A stretch of 64,000 nt of DNA. It comes from Lachnospiraceae bacterium AM93-12TA. Its GTDB lineage: Bacteria > Bacillota > Clostridia > Lachnospirales > Lachnospiraceae. The position numbers and the translations under genes are program-made. The notes beneath the pieces were generated by a model. That model was not told the DNA's origin. It saw only the letters and a program-made list of their open reading frames with translations, and did not search any database. Shown here piece by piece: positions 8,384 to 16,762 of this stretch (position 1 is its first letter; every line of letters starts with the position of its first letter). The stretch covers positions 1 through 64,000 of the forward strand of contig JAQERH010000015.1 of NCBI GenBank assembly GCA_027698105.1. The letters run 5' to 3'.

Positions 8384-10093
8384 TTACTGGGCAAAATCCC
8401 ATTCCCAGATATCACAGAAAATATTAAATGTATATGGATCAAAGTTCTCCAGCTTCGGGTTGCACATGATCTCGCGATCCTGGGCATAGAGGAAAATCAT
8501 CGGCACATCTTCGTTGATCTGTTTTGCCACATTCAGATAGTACTCTTTTCGCTCTTCCTGATTAGTAGTCTTCATGCCCTTTTCAATATTTTCATCTACC
8601 AGATCATTTTTGTAGGCGCCAAAGTTAAAGCTTCCCACTCCCGGCTCATCAGAAGCGGAATCGGAATGCCACCAGCCATACGGATTCGGATCATCGGAGA
8701 AATAGCAGTTTAAAGCATACATTTCAAAGTTGTGATTATAAATACAATCATCAGCCACTACGCTGTCCTCCTCAATGGAAACCTCCACATCGATCCCCAC
8801 CTCAGCCAGACACTCTTTTGCATAGAGTACTGCATTTTCTCTTGTTTTAGAATCATTGGAGCAGCGGATGGTAAACTGAAGCTTCTCGCCATCTGCATTC
8901 TCCCGCACTCCGTCTCCATCTGTATCCGTCCATCCAGACGCCTCCAGAAGCTCCTTGGATTTTTCCGGATTGTAAGCGTAGTTATTTAACTCTCCTTCTG
9001 CCGGACTTGCCCAGGAACCTGGCAGGAACGGGGAATCCAGAAGCTTTCCTCTTCCCTCTACGATGGTATCCAGAATCAGAGCACGGTCAATGGCATACAG
9101 CATAGCCTGTCTTAAATTCTTATCCTGGAATACCGGACGGCGCAGGTTAAAGGAAATGTACTGATACATATTGTCAGGAATGGAATATTTGGCAAATCCC
9201 TGGGCCTCCAGCTCCTCTACCTCGCTGCTTCTCAGTTCCTTTACATCCACAATGTCAATATTTCCGCTGACCAGCTCTGCTGAGATGGCATCCTGGTTTA
9301 CTACCTTTAAAATAAAGTTATCAATCTTGGGAGCGCCCTCAAAAAATTCATCGTGGGCTTCCAGGGAAACATACTGTCCCGGCTCAAACTTTGTCACCTT
9401 ATAAGGGCCGCAGCCAATCGGATAGTTCAGAAGCTCTGTCTGCTTCTCCCACTCCTCCTGGGGAATCTCACTCCAGATATGTTCCGGCATGATGCCGTAG
9501 GTTCCAAAATCTGTGAGGAACGGGGCATAGGGCTCTGTCAGCTCCAGTCTCAGTACGTTTCCATCCAGAACAGTTACGCCGCTGATGGAATCTGCCTGTC
9601 CATTTTTAAATTCCTCAAATCCTTTCAGAGAAGAAACCTTATCTGAATCCGAACTGCTCTTTGCAGTCTGTTCCAGTGTAAAAATCAGATCATCCATAGT
9701 AAAATCTTCACCATCCTGCCATTTCACATCCTGGCGGATTTTAAAATCAATGGTTTTCTGATCTTCAGAAACAGTGTAGCTCTCCGCCAGATACGGCTTT
9801 AAGCTTCCGTCTGAATCAAAGGTTAAAAGAGAAGCATAGATTAATTTCTCAAGAGCTGTATCGCTTCCCATATAGGAAAGAATCGGTAAAAAGGTTCCCA
9901 CCGGAGCTGTAGGGGTGCCATACACAACTGTATCCTTTTTCTCCCCTTCTGTCTCCTGTCCCCCTGTGGTTTCTGCCTGTGACGCTCCCTTTGAAGTCTC
10001 TGCCGGTGTGTCTGTCTTCTGTCCAACGCTGCAGCCTGTCATCATGCAGGCAGCCAGCCCTGCGGCCAGAATACGTGCAAATTTCTTTTTCAT
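8384..10093 (-). CDS. Peptide/nickel-type solute-binding lipoprotein (SBP_bac_5)
   Basis: A 569 aa extracellular binding protein of the OppA/DppA/NikA fold. The chosen ATG at 10093 gives MKKKFARILAAGLAACMMTGCSVG, a lipoprotein signal peptide with the lipidated cysteine at about residue 22. An acidic, Thr/Glu-rich linker and then the SBP_bac_5 body follow (VSEDQKTIDFKIRQDVKWQDGE and a FTMDDLIFTLE-like segment). The ligand is not predictable: the family binds peptides, nickel chelates, opines and sugars. The in-frame upstream extension is an A-rich leader without RBS support. A leader of about 110 nt rich in A/T separates it from the DUF169 gene. Confidence 0.92.
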   Translation of the reverse strand: MKKKFARILAAGLAACMMTGCSVGQKTDTPAETSKGASQAETTGGQETEGEKKDTVVYGTPTAPVGTFLPILSYMGSDTALEKLIYASLLTFDSDGSLKPYLAESYTVSEDQKTIDFKIRQDVKWQDGEDFTMDDLIFTLEQTAKSSSDSDKVSSLKGFEEFKNGQADSISGVTVLDGNVLRLELTEPYAPFLTDFGTYGIMPEHIWSEIPQEEWEKQTELLNYPIGCGPYKVTKFEPGQYVSLEAHDEFFEGAPKIDNFILKVVNQDAISAELVSGNIDIVDVKELRSSEVEELEAQGFAKYSIPDNMYQYISFNLRRPVFQDKNLRQAMLYAIDRALILDTIVEGRGKLLDSPFLPGSWASPAEGELNNYAYNPEKSKELLEASGWTDTDGDGVRENADGEKLQFTIRCSNDSKTRENAVLYAKECLAEVGIDVEVSIEEDSVVADDCIYNHNFEMYALNCYFSDDPNPYGWWHSDSASDEPGVGSFNFGAYKNDLVDENIEKGMKTTNQEERKEYYLNVAKQINEDVPMIFLYAQDREIMCNPKLENFDPYTFNIFCDIWEWDFAQ

Positions 10094-10204
10094 TGTCCTC
10101 TTCCTTTCGTTGATTTTATTTATTTTGTTTTGTTTATTATGTTTTTTTATTTTATTTGTTTTATTTATACATATTTTTATAAGCTGCCCGGATTTCACAA
10201 AGTT

Positions 10205-11023
10205 CTAGTCGTTGCCTGACTGCTTATACAGTTCCTCTGGATACTTCTTTTCCTTGGCGTAGCTCATGTACACCTTTCCGAATTCTATTTCAAATCCCAG
10301 CTCATCCGGCGTTTCCAGACGCTCAGACAGTGCCTGCTTCTCTTTATCTGACATAGCAGGATTCACGGTTTTTAAGACTCCCTCTGCCACATCTTTAAAC
10401 AGATGAATCGGCATACCTGCTCCGATTTCTCCATCCTCTGCGCTCGTATTAGTTCTGGCTCCCAGACACAGCATAGACACATTCAGATCATTTTTCATGT
10501 ACGGTCTGGCTACCAGATCGGCACAGATTCCCTGATTTCCAATCATGCCAATATTCTTTGCCATACCGTGATGCCATGTGTAGCCCTGTACCAGGCGCAT
10601 CATCTGCCAGCCATTGCATAACAGCATAACCACATCTGCATCCTCCATCTCCTCCAGAGGACCTGTCATGACACCGTAAATTCTCTGATCCACGAAGCAA
10701 AGATCCTGCTGCACCTGTCTGGCAATGGCCGCGTCTTCATACAATCTCAAAGTAGAAAACTGTTTCCCTGACCACACATAATTGGAAACCTTTTTCATGC
10801 CCAGCATTTCCGGGCCGCCCTGACATCCGAAGGTGTCAGCCTTTCCCTTCATAATCTTTCCTTCCATTGCTCTGGCAGTCAGCGCACAGAAGCATCCGCC
10901 TGCTTTCGGCTCAGGCACATCCAGATCCTCATACTCCTCTTTCAGGAAAATAAATTTGATTCCAACTACCTGCCTGGAAAGTCCCAGAGCCTTACTGAAA
11001 CGTTTTATCAGCTGCTTTTCCAT
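10205..11023 (-). CDS. DUF169 family protein, first gene of the peptide-transporter operon
   Basis: A 272 aa protein of the DUF169 family (uncharacterised). Conserved segments include GGCFCALTARAMEGK with two cysteines, TFGCQGGPEMLG and NGWQMMRLVQGYTWHHG. There are no membrane segments or signal peptide, so it is likely cytosolic. The ATG at 11023 is preceded by AGGAAAGG at 6 nt. It is the first gene behind the 11093-11121 promoter and is followed by the ABC importer, so it is presumably made together with it. A role in sensing or handling the imported compound is inference only. Confidence 0.85.
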   Translation of the reverse strand: MEKQLIKRFSKALGLSRQVVGIKFIFLKEEYEDLDVPEPKAGGCFCALTARAMEGKIMKGKADTFGCQGGPEMLGMKKVSNYVWSGKQFSTLRLYEDAAIARQVQQDLCFVDQRIYGVMTGPLEEMEDADVVMLLCNGWQMMRLVQGYTWHHGMAKNIGMIGNQGICADLVARPYMKNDLNVSMLCLGARTNTSAEDGEIGAGMPIHLFKDVAEGVLKTVNPAMSDKEKQALSERLETPDELGFEIEFGKVYMSYAKEKKYPEELYKQSGND

Positions 11024-11092
11024 TTCCAACCTTTCCTCTGATTTGCTAAAATTTTTATGGATACTGCCGAATTATTGTTGGCATACACGGGC

Positions 11093-11121
11093 ATCATATC
11101 AGGTATTCATTTTGTATTCAA
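11093..11121 (-). promoter_or_regulatory. Sigma-A promoter of the DUF169-opp operon
   Basis: TTGAAT (11121-11116) and TATGAT (11098-11093) with a 17-nt spacer on the minus strand. The start would be near 11086, about 63 nt before the DUF169 start codon. The rest of 11024-11230 is AT-rich and shows no other clear element. Confidence 0.75.
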
Positions 11122-11224
11122 TGTTTATTCGTTATTTTTCCGACAATATGTTTATTTTCTATATTGTAGTTTGTATATAGTTTTTATCTATAGTGATTTT
11201 CACGAGATGCAGCTTCTCATGACA

Positions 11225-11275
11225 TAAAAAATGCAGCCTGGAAAACACCTTTTCTGATGTTCTTCCAGACTGCAT
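11225..11275 (-). terminator. Intrinsic terminator after the nitrilase gene
   Basis: The stem ATGCAG-c-CTGGAA / TTCCAG-a-CTGCAT has one mismatch. On the minus strand it is followed directly by a run of six T. It lies 14 nt past the nitrilase stop and separates that transcript from the DUF169-opp operon. Confidence 0.88.
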
Positions 11276-11288
11276 ATCTCTCATTTCC

Positions 11289-12158
11289 TTATTTTTCTTT
11301 TTTACTGATTACCTCATACACATCGGTTCTCCGGTTCTCCAGCGATGGGAGCTGAGTCCGTATCTGATCCAGATAGTCCAGATCAATCTGGGCGTAGGTA
11401 ATGCACTCCGTATCCCTGGCCCTGGCTATAATCGTTCCCCAGGGGTCTACTACCATGCTGTTTCCATAGGCCGCGTAAGCCGGTTTTGTGCCAATCTGGC
11501 CTGCCGCCACAATATAGCAGCCATTCTCTATCGCTCTGGCCCGCAGAAGCGGCTCCCAGTGATCCTTTCCCGTAGGCATGGTAAAGCTGGCCGGTACGAA
11601 CATTACCTGGGCCCCCTGAAGAGCCATCAGACGGTATAACTCCGGGAAGCGGATATCGTAGCAGATTGACATACCGAAGGTTCCAAGCTCTGTGGAGACG
11701 GTTGTAATCTCATTTCCCCCTTCCACGCGGTCGGATTCCCTAAACGGTGTCCCATCTGCCAGCGTAATGTCAAACATGTGAAGCTTTCTGTACTGGGCGG
11801 CTATCTCGCCGTCCGGGTTGATGAGAAGACTTAAGTTTCTGGACTTTTTCTGACCCGGCACCTGCTCTGTTATGCTTCCTCCGTGAATCCATACCTTGTG
11901 CTCTCTGGCCTTCCTGCAGAGAATATCTGAGGTATAGCCGGGAATTTCTTCCTTTCCTCCGCCTTCTCCTGTATTTCTGCCAATGAGATTCATCACCTCC
12001 GGAAAACAGATGAGCTTCGCTCCGTGGCCTGCTGCCTCATCTATAAAGCGGCAGGCTTTTTTCATATTTTCGCCCTTGTCATTCTGGGTATCCATCTGAA
12101 TCAGGGCAATTTCATAACTTCTGAGCGTTGTTTTGTTTCCTGTATCTGTTTGAATCAT
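11289..12158 (-). CDS. Carbon-nitrogen hydrolase (nitrilase superfamily, omega-amidase/deaminated-glutathione-amidase-like)
   Basis: A 289 aa amidohydrolase with the complete Glu-Lys-Cys triad: E54 in CFPEVMN, K125 in YRKLHMFD and C166 in SICYDIRFPELY. The family hydrolyses small amides. The KLHMFD and CYDIRFPELYR context resembles the Nit1/Nit2 branch (deaminated glutathione or omega-amides), but substrate assignment is tentative. The ATG at 12158 has GGAGG 7 nt upstream. It is the last gene of the SsuBC-like transcript, 89 nt after the permease, and is closed by a strong terminator. Confidence 0.9.
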   Translation of the reverse strand: MIQTDTGNKTTLRSYEIALIQMDTQNDKGENMKKACRFIDEAAGHGAKLICFPEVMNLIGRNTGEGGGKEEIPGYTSDILCRKAREHKVWIHGGSITEQVPGQKKSRNLSLLINPDGEIAAQYRKLHMFDITLADGTPFRESDRVEGGNEITTVSTELGTFGMSICYDIRFPELYRLMALQGAQVMFVPASFTMPTGKDHWEPLLRARAIENGCYIVAAGQIGTKPAYAAYGNSMVVDPWGTIIARARDTECITYAQIDLDYLDQIRTQLPSLENRRTDVYEVISKKEK

Positions 12159-12247
12159 AGGGTATCCTCCTGCGCCTTATCAGCCTTTATTTCACTCATT
12201 ATCTGCTGTTATTATACATGGTTTATCATACCCGCACAACTGAAACC

Positions 12248-13045
12248 TTATCTGCCGGAAACCTGTTTTTCCAGAAAGGCGATTCCCTGGTAGAGGAGCG
12301 CTGCCATCAGGCAGAGGATCACAATGCTCATGATAACCAGATCCATCTTAAATACCTGGCTTCCATAAATAATCAGATAACCCAGCCCTCTGTCCGCAGC
12401 CAGGAACTCTCCTATCATGACTCCTACCAGACAGAGGCCTGCATTTACCTTCATATTGCTGACAATCAGAGGGATGGAACCTGGCAGGAGGACTTTTCTG
12501 AGAACGTCCTTTCTCGTACCGCCAAGAGAATAAATCAGCTTTATCTGATCCGGATCCATAGAGGAAAAACCCTGGTAGAGAGTCAGGACAGAACCGAACA
12601 CTGCCACCGATACAGCGGCTGTCACAATGGTTCTCATATTGCTTCCCAGCCATACGATCAGAAGAGGGGCCAGGGCAGATTTGGGAAGGCTGTTCAGCAT
12701 GACTAAATAAGGCTCCAGAAGGGCAGAAGCTGTCTGACTCTTCCAGAGGGCCATAGCCCCTCCAAGCCCCAGAACTGTCACCAGAACAAAGCTTACCCCA
12801 GTCTCCAGAAGCGTCACCCCTATATGCGGGGCAATGCTTCCGTCTCCTGCCATAGATAAAAAGCACCGAAATGCTCTGGAGGGAGAGCTGAAAATAAAAT
12901 CATCCAGCAGTCCTGTCTCTGCGCTCAGCTCCCAGACTGCCAGAAAAACGAAAAAGAGAAGGATGCGTCCTGCTGCAATCCTTCTCCTATAGCGTTTCTG
13001 CCCTGCGACAAACGTCTGCTGGGCCAGACTTTCATTCTGATTCAT
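12248..13045 (-). CDS. ABC transporter permease (SsuC/TauC/ThiX-like)
   Basis: A 265 aa permease of the nitrate/sulfonate/taurine type. It has about six membrane segments, and the EAA-type loop contains IYSLGGTRKDVLRKVLLPGSIP. The ATG at 13045 (MNQNESLAQQ) has GGGAGG upstream and overlaps the ATPase gene by 14 nt. Family ligands include alkanesulfonates, taurine and pyrimidine thiamine precursors. No substrate-binding protein is encoded beside it. Confidence 0.9.
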   Translation of the reverse strand: MNQNESLAQQTFVAGQKRYRRRIAAGRILLFFVFLAVWELSAETGLLDDFIFSSPSRAFRCFLSMAGDGSIAPHIGVTLLETGVSFVLVTVLGLGGAMALWKSQTASALLEPYLVMLNSLPKSALAPLLIVWLGSNMRTIVTAAVSVAVFGSVLTLYQGFSSMDPDQIKLIYSLGGTRKDVLRKVLLPGSIPLIVSNMKVNAGLCLVGVMIGEFLAADRGLGYLIIYGSQVFKMDLVIMSIVILCLMAALLYQGIAFLEKQVSGR

Positions 13046-13817
13046 GGGACACCTCCCTGTTTTCAAGAATCTTCCATACCTGATTAAAGTACCCGGAAAA
13101 CTCCGGCGCGCTTCTGCGCCTTAACGGACTGAGATCCGGCTCTGAAAACTTCACAGTCAGAACTCCCTTGATGCTTCCAGGTCTTTTTGTGAGAATTACA
13201 ATCCTGTCTGCTGCGCTGACTGCCTCTGCCAGATCATGGGTAATAAGCACCGCTGTCTTTTTATTTTCTCTGATAATGGAGCTGATATCGTCGCACACTT
13301 CCAGCCTTGTCTGATAATCAAGGGCTGAAAAGGGTTCATCTAACAGCAGAATATCTGGATCCAGCGCCAGTGTCCGTATCAGAGCCGCCCTCTGCCGCAT
13401 TCCTCCAGATAATTCTGACGGCTTTTTATTTTTAAATGGAGCAAGGCCATAGGACTGAAACAGCATTTCCACCCTTTCCCTGTGTTCTCTGTCCATCTGC
13501 CCCCGTATTTCCAGCCCCAGACAGGCATTGGAAAAAACGTCCCTCCATTCAAACAGATGATCTCTCTGAAGCATATAGCCGATCCTGGGACTAGTTCCCT
13601 TTACCGGCTCCCCGTCTATGAGAACACTTCCCTTCTCCGGCACAAGAAGACCGCACAGAATAGAAAGAAGCGTCGATTTGCCACAGCCTGACGGGCCTAC
13701 CACAGCCAGAAATTCCCCCTCCTCTGCCTGGAAGGATATATCTGAGAGGGCCTTCGTCTCTCCTTCCATCGAGTGGTAGGAATAGGAAAGTCCCTGAACC
13801 TCCAGCTTGGAACTCAT
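13032..13817 (-). CDS. ABC transporter ATPase (SsuB/TauB-like)
   Basis: A 261 aa ATPase with Walker A GPSGCGKST, signature LSGGMRQRAALIRTL, Walker B ILLLDEPFSALD and H-loop LITHDLAEAVS, all typical of the sulfonate/nitrate importer subfamily. AAGGAG precedes the ATG at 13817. It is translationally coupled to the permease and followed by the nitrilase gene. The three genes may take up and hydrolyse a small amide or nitrile, but this is inference. Confidence 0.9.
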   Translation of the reverse strand: MSSKLEVQGLSYSYHSMEGETKALSDISFQAEEGEFLAVVGPSGCGKSTLLSILCGLLVPEKGSVLIDGEPVKGTSPRIGYMLQRDHLFEWRDVFSNACLGLEIRGQMDREHRERVEMLFQSYGLAPFKNKKPSELSGGMRQRAALIRTLALDPDILLLDEPFSALDYQTRLEVCDDISSIIRENKKTAVLITHDLAEAVSAADRIVILTKRPGSIKGVLTVKFSEPDLSPLRRRSAPEFSGYFNQVWKILENREVSHESE

Positions 13818-13919
13818 ACTATTTTCTCTCCTTCATTTGCTGTTACTTCAGTATATGGGACTTTCCCCTGCCCTGTGCGGGTTCTTTTACTTCCTGTTTT
13901 TTATTTTAGTTCTCTTCCG

Positions 13920-15239
13920 CTAGCGGGACAGCGCGTTAGGATAAATTTTTTCCATTCTCGTATCGTTAAACCGTTCGTCTATCAGCTGTTCCACAGCGTT
14001 TCTGGGCGGCTTTCCCTCCGCTCTCCTGTCATATCGAACCAGCGCCATGGAGGATACAGCGATATTCACTGCCATAAACGCAATCAGAATCCAAGTCATC
14101 ACATAGCCCCACAGCACTGGAATTTTCTCAATCCAGCCAGAAAACAGGGGATAGAGATTTTTAATCCAGATCACAGCTGCAATTCCCCAGAAGAAACAGT
14201 AAAGGAGGTTGATTCTTCCCCCCAGATTAAAGGGAATTTTACTGTAATCCCAGAACACCTTGCCAAATACCAGTTCTGTAAAGACACTGCAGATATATTC
14301 GTAGGCTCCTCCCAGCACAGTTCCGATGACAAACAGGTGGCGGTCCGGCTTCTCCCTGTCTTTATAGAGAAGAGCTGTGGCCGCCGCTATGGCAAGTCCC
14401 CACACAATGCTGAAGGGGCCCCACACAAGACTGCTACGGCTCATCCACACACCGGCTGTAAGGCGGCAGAAAATCGTCTCCACCACATCTCCCAGAAATG
14501 CACCAATCAGGAACAGCCAGAACAGCTTATAAAAACCGCATCCCCCGGCAAATACCTTCTGCCGTCCAATCTGCTCTGATACCTCCAGAATCAATGGATA
14601 TGCCTGTTCCATACGCCGGGCTACCCTGGCCTCAATCCGGCTCCCCAGACGGGCAGTTGCCAATGCCAGCCGGCTGTTCAGCTGCTGAAGCTTCTCTGCA
14701 TCCGTTTCCTTCTTCTTTGTATGGCGTTTCATATGCCAGACAGTAGCTGCTGAAGCTGTCATATCGAGAAAAAGCATGCCTGCCGCTCCCAGCGTCAGCA
14801 GACTGGAGACAAAGGACGGCAGCAGGCGGCACAGTCCCACCAGGAGACCGTCTCCCCACCGGACAGCGACAGTTCCCAAAATGCCCCAGAGCAGCGAATA
14901 CTGGGCGCAGATGTATCCGTCAAAGTTCCACCTTTTTTCTGAGTAATCCCACCACTTTTTCTGATTCAGACGTTCCAGAAGCTTGCCTGCAAACCACTCG
15001 ACAGCCGTGCCGACTACCATACAGCCCAGAAACAGGAAAAGAAAGCTTTCTCTAAGCTCCTGAAGGGCTGCAGTCATCACCACTGCTGCCACACCGTAGA
15101 CCGTACAGAACGGACCTGTGGTAAATCCTCTGTTTACAAACCGCTTCTGCCGTATGGTTCCCGCCGCTGTCTCCAGCGCCCAGCCTAAAAAAGAATAGAG
15201 CAGAAACAGCCACAGCAGTTCTATCCCCGTATATTTCAT
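13920..15239 (-). CDS. Duplicated CmpB-type (putative ABC permease) membrane protein
   Basis: A 439 aa membrane protein made of two copies of the CmpB-like domain (labelled putative ABC transporter permease, function unknown). Each half begins with a FLGW/FLGD-type helix followed by E-T. Each ends in a matching signature: KWWDYSEKRWNFDGYICAQY near residues 93-112 and VFWDYSKIPFNLGGRINLLY near 320-340. A charged linker (about 168-215) joins them. Single-domain versions are common in Clostridia, so this is a duplication-fusion. AGGAGG precedes the ATG. It is monocistronic as far as visible. Confidence 0.85.
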   Translation of the reverse strand: MKYTGIELLWLFLLYSFLGWALETAAGTIRQKRFVNRGFTTGPFCTVYGVAAVVMTAALQELRESFLFLFLGCMVVGTAVEWFAGKLLERLNQKKWWDYSEKRWNFDGYICAQYSLLWGILGTVAVRWGDGLLVGLCRLLPSFVSSLLTLGAAGMLFLDMTASAATVWHMKRHTKKKETDAEKLQQLNSRLALATARLGSRIEARVARRMEQAYPLILEVSEQIGRQKVFAGGCGFYKLFWLFLIGAFLGDVVETIFCRLTAGVWMSRSSLVWGPFSIVWGLAIAAATALLYKDREKPDRHLFVIGTVLGGAYEYICSVFTELVFGKVFWDYSKIPFNLGGRINLLYCFFWGIAAVIWIKNLYPLFSGWIEKIPVLWGYVMTWILIAFMAVNIAVSSMALVRYDRRAEGKPPRNAVEQLIDERFNDTRMEKIYPNALSR

Positions 15240-15309
15240 CGCAACACCTCCTGAATATGTGATTGTACCATTCTAGCACAGATTTCAGGCGCTGCCAAAA
15301 TATTTTATA

Positions 15310-16146
15310 CTATTTTCCCGGCTGCTCTCTAAGTGCCCTCACTCGATCCATAAATTCCTTCGTGCGCTCAAAACTGACTGGATTTTTCCAGTTATTATCT
15401 TCCTTAAACCAGCTTCCAATAATCGCCCCATCGGCTGCGTCTAAAAGCTCATGGACATTGCCGCTGTTTAATCCACTTCCAATCAAAATTGGGAGGCTGA
15501 CTGACTTCTTACACTTTAAAATATTTTCTACTGTAGGCGGTGTTCCTGTATCAAATCCTGTCACAATCACTGCGTCTCCATCCTGAGCCTCCACATCCAT
15601 GGCCTGCTCTTCTACACTTCTGTCATGAATAATAAAATGGCTTCCGTGCTTTACATTTACATCACATAAAGCCAAAATGTGATCTGAACCCAGATTTTTC
15701 CGCATTCTGGATACCTTCGCTCCCATAGCGTTGATAAAACCTGACTGAGAGATAAAGGAATTACACCACTCAAAGACTCTGATCCACTCTGCTCCTGCTG
15801 CCGCTGCGCAGGCCATAGCACAGTCTGCCCCGTTCATATGGCATTCTGATCCAACGGGAATAGAAACCTGTTTTCTCACCTCATAAACACCTACTGCCAG
15901 AGCTGCTGCCGTCTCATATCCCATATCTTCTGGGCGCAGATAGGGAATATCCCACATATTTTCCACCTGCACACCGTCCACTCCGGCTGCCTCCAGTTTT
16001 TTTGCCTCTTCCACAGCAATTTCTAAAATTTTATCCATTCCCATAGAAATCGGATCATAACCTGGAGAGCCTGGAAGCGGGCGCAGATGCACCATTCCTA
16101 TAATCGGTTTTTTATTTTCGAATACATTAGTCAGCTTTCGTTTCAT
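15310..16146 (-). CDS. BtpA/SgcQ-family TIM-barrel protein
   Basis: A 278 aa protein of the BtpA/SgcQ family. It opens with KKPIIGMVHLRPLPGSPGYD and has the AGVDGVQVENMWD, SECHMNGADCAMACA and DAVIVTGFDTGTPP segments, the last resembling a phosphate-binding barrel strand. The family is linked to photosystem I assembly in cyanobacteria and to sugar operons (SgcQ) elsewhere; the chemistry here is unknown. It is last in the lyase-transporter-kinase operon and starts only 3 nt after the MarR-like gene, so it is probably co-translated with it. Confidence 0.85.
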   Translation of the reverse strand: MKRKLTNVFENKKPIIGMVHLRPLPGSPGYDPISMGMDKILEIAVEEAKKLEAAGVDGVQVENMWDIPYLRPEDMGYETAAALAVGVYEVRKQVSIPVGSECHMNGADCAMACAAAAGAEWIRVFEWCNSFISQSGFINAMGAKVSRMRKNLGSDHILALCDVNVKHGSHFIIHDRSVEEQAMDVEAQDGDAVIVTGFDTGTPPTVENILKCKKSVSLPILIGSGLNSGNVHELLDAADGAIIGSWFKEDNNWKNPVSFERTKEFMDRVRALREQPGK

Positions 16147-16149
16147 TTC

Positions 16150-16659
16150 TTATTTCTCCATTAATTTCTGAGGAGTTGTAGTAAAATAATTGTAGCTTCT
16201 CTCTACATCAAGTCCTATCAGCTCATTCATCTTCTTTTGAATCTGAATATATTTTTTCAGCTCCTCCTCTGTAAAGTCAAACAGTTCCTGGGAGTTATGT
16301 TCATATGACAGACGGTCAAAATTTTCGTGATGATCGTAAATAACCATTCCTTCCTCTGTGAGATACAGCTTATACTCTCTGTTATTCTGCTTATTTCTCT
16401 CCTGGCGAACCCAATTTTTTCCCACCAGTTTTTTAACCATCTGAGAGCAGGCGCTTTTTGTCTTCTTCAGTATCTTTGATGCCTCTGTCACTGTAATGCC
16501 TGTATGCTGTCCAATACACTGAATCAGATGCGCCTCTGACTGATAAAGCACCACATTGCCGTAATCGTGAGGCAGACTGTCATACTCTCTCATCAGTTCA
16601 TATGTTTCCTTTAACTCCTTCATTATATCGCAATAGATTGAATATCTGTTTTTATCCAT
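16150..16659 (-). CDS. MarR-type winged-helix transcriptional regulator
   Basis: A 169 aa protein. The central winged helix reads ITVTEASKILKKTKSACSQM (recognition helix) followed by the wing region RQERNKQNNREYKLYLTEEG, as in MarR regulators. Helical N- and C-termini would form the dimer interface. It is encoded between the PfkB kinase and the BtpA-like gene and is the obvious candidate to bind the inverted repeat at the operon promoter (21369-21399). Its inducer is presumably the imported compound or a breakdown product; that is inference. Confidence 0.85.
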   Translation of the reverse strand: MDKNRYSIYCDIMKELKETYELMREYDSLPHDYGNVVLYQSEAHLIQCIGQHTGITVTEASKILKKTKSACSQMVKKLVGKNWVRQERNKQNNREYKLYLTEEGMVIYDHHENFDRLSYEHNSQELFDFTEEELKKYIQIQKKMNELIGLDVERSYNYFTTTPQKLMEK

Positions 16660-16723
16660 TCTGCATTCCGCCCTTTTACCTTTATTTTACCTTTGCCCGG
16701 ACGAAATGCTTCCCATCCATGCC

Positions 16724-16761
16724 AAAGGCGGCGGAGCTGTTTTTTCATCCCCGCCGCCTTT
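16724..16761 (-). terminator. Strong GC-rich hairpin after the PfkB gene
   Basis: A perfect 11-bp stem (AAAGGCGGCGG / CCGCCGCCTTT) with a 16-nt loop begins 2 nt after the kinase stop codon. There is no T tract beyond TTT on either strand. It may be a weak terminator or a stabilising 3' hairpin that lowers expression of the MarR-BtpA pair relative to the upstream genes. Confidence 0.7.
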
Positions 16762-16762
16762 A

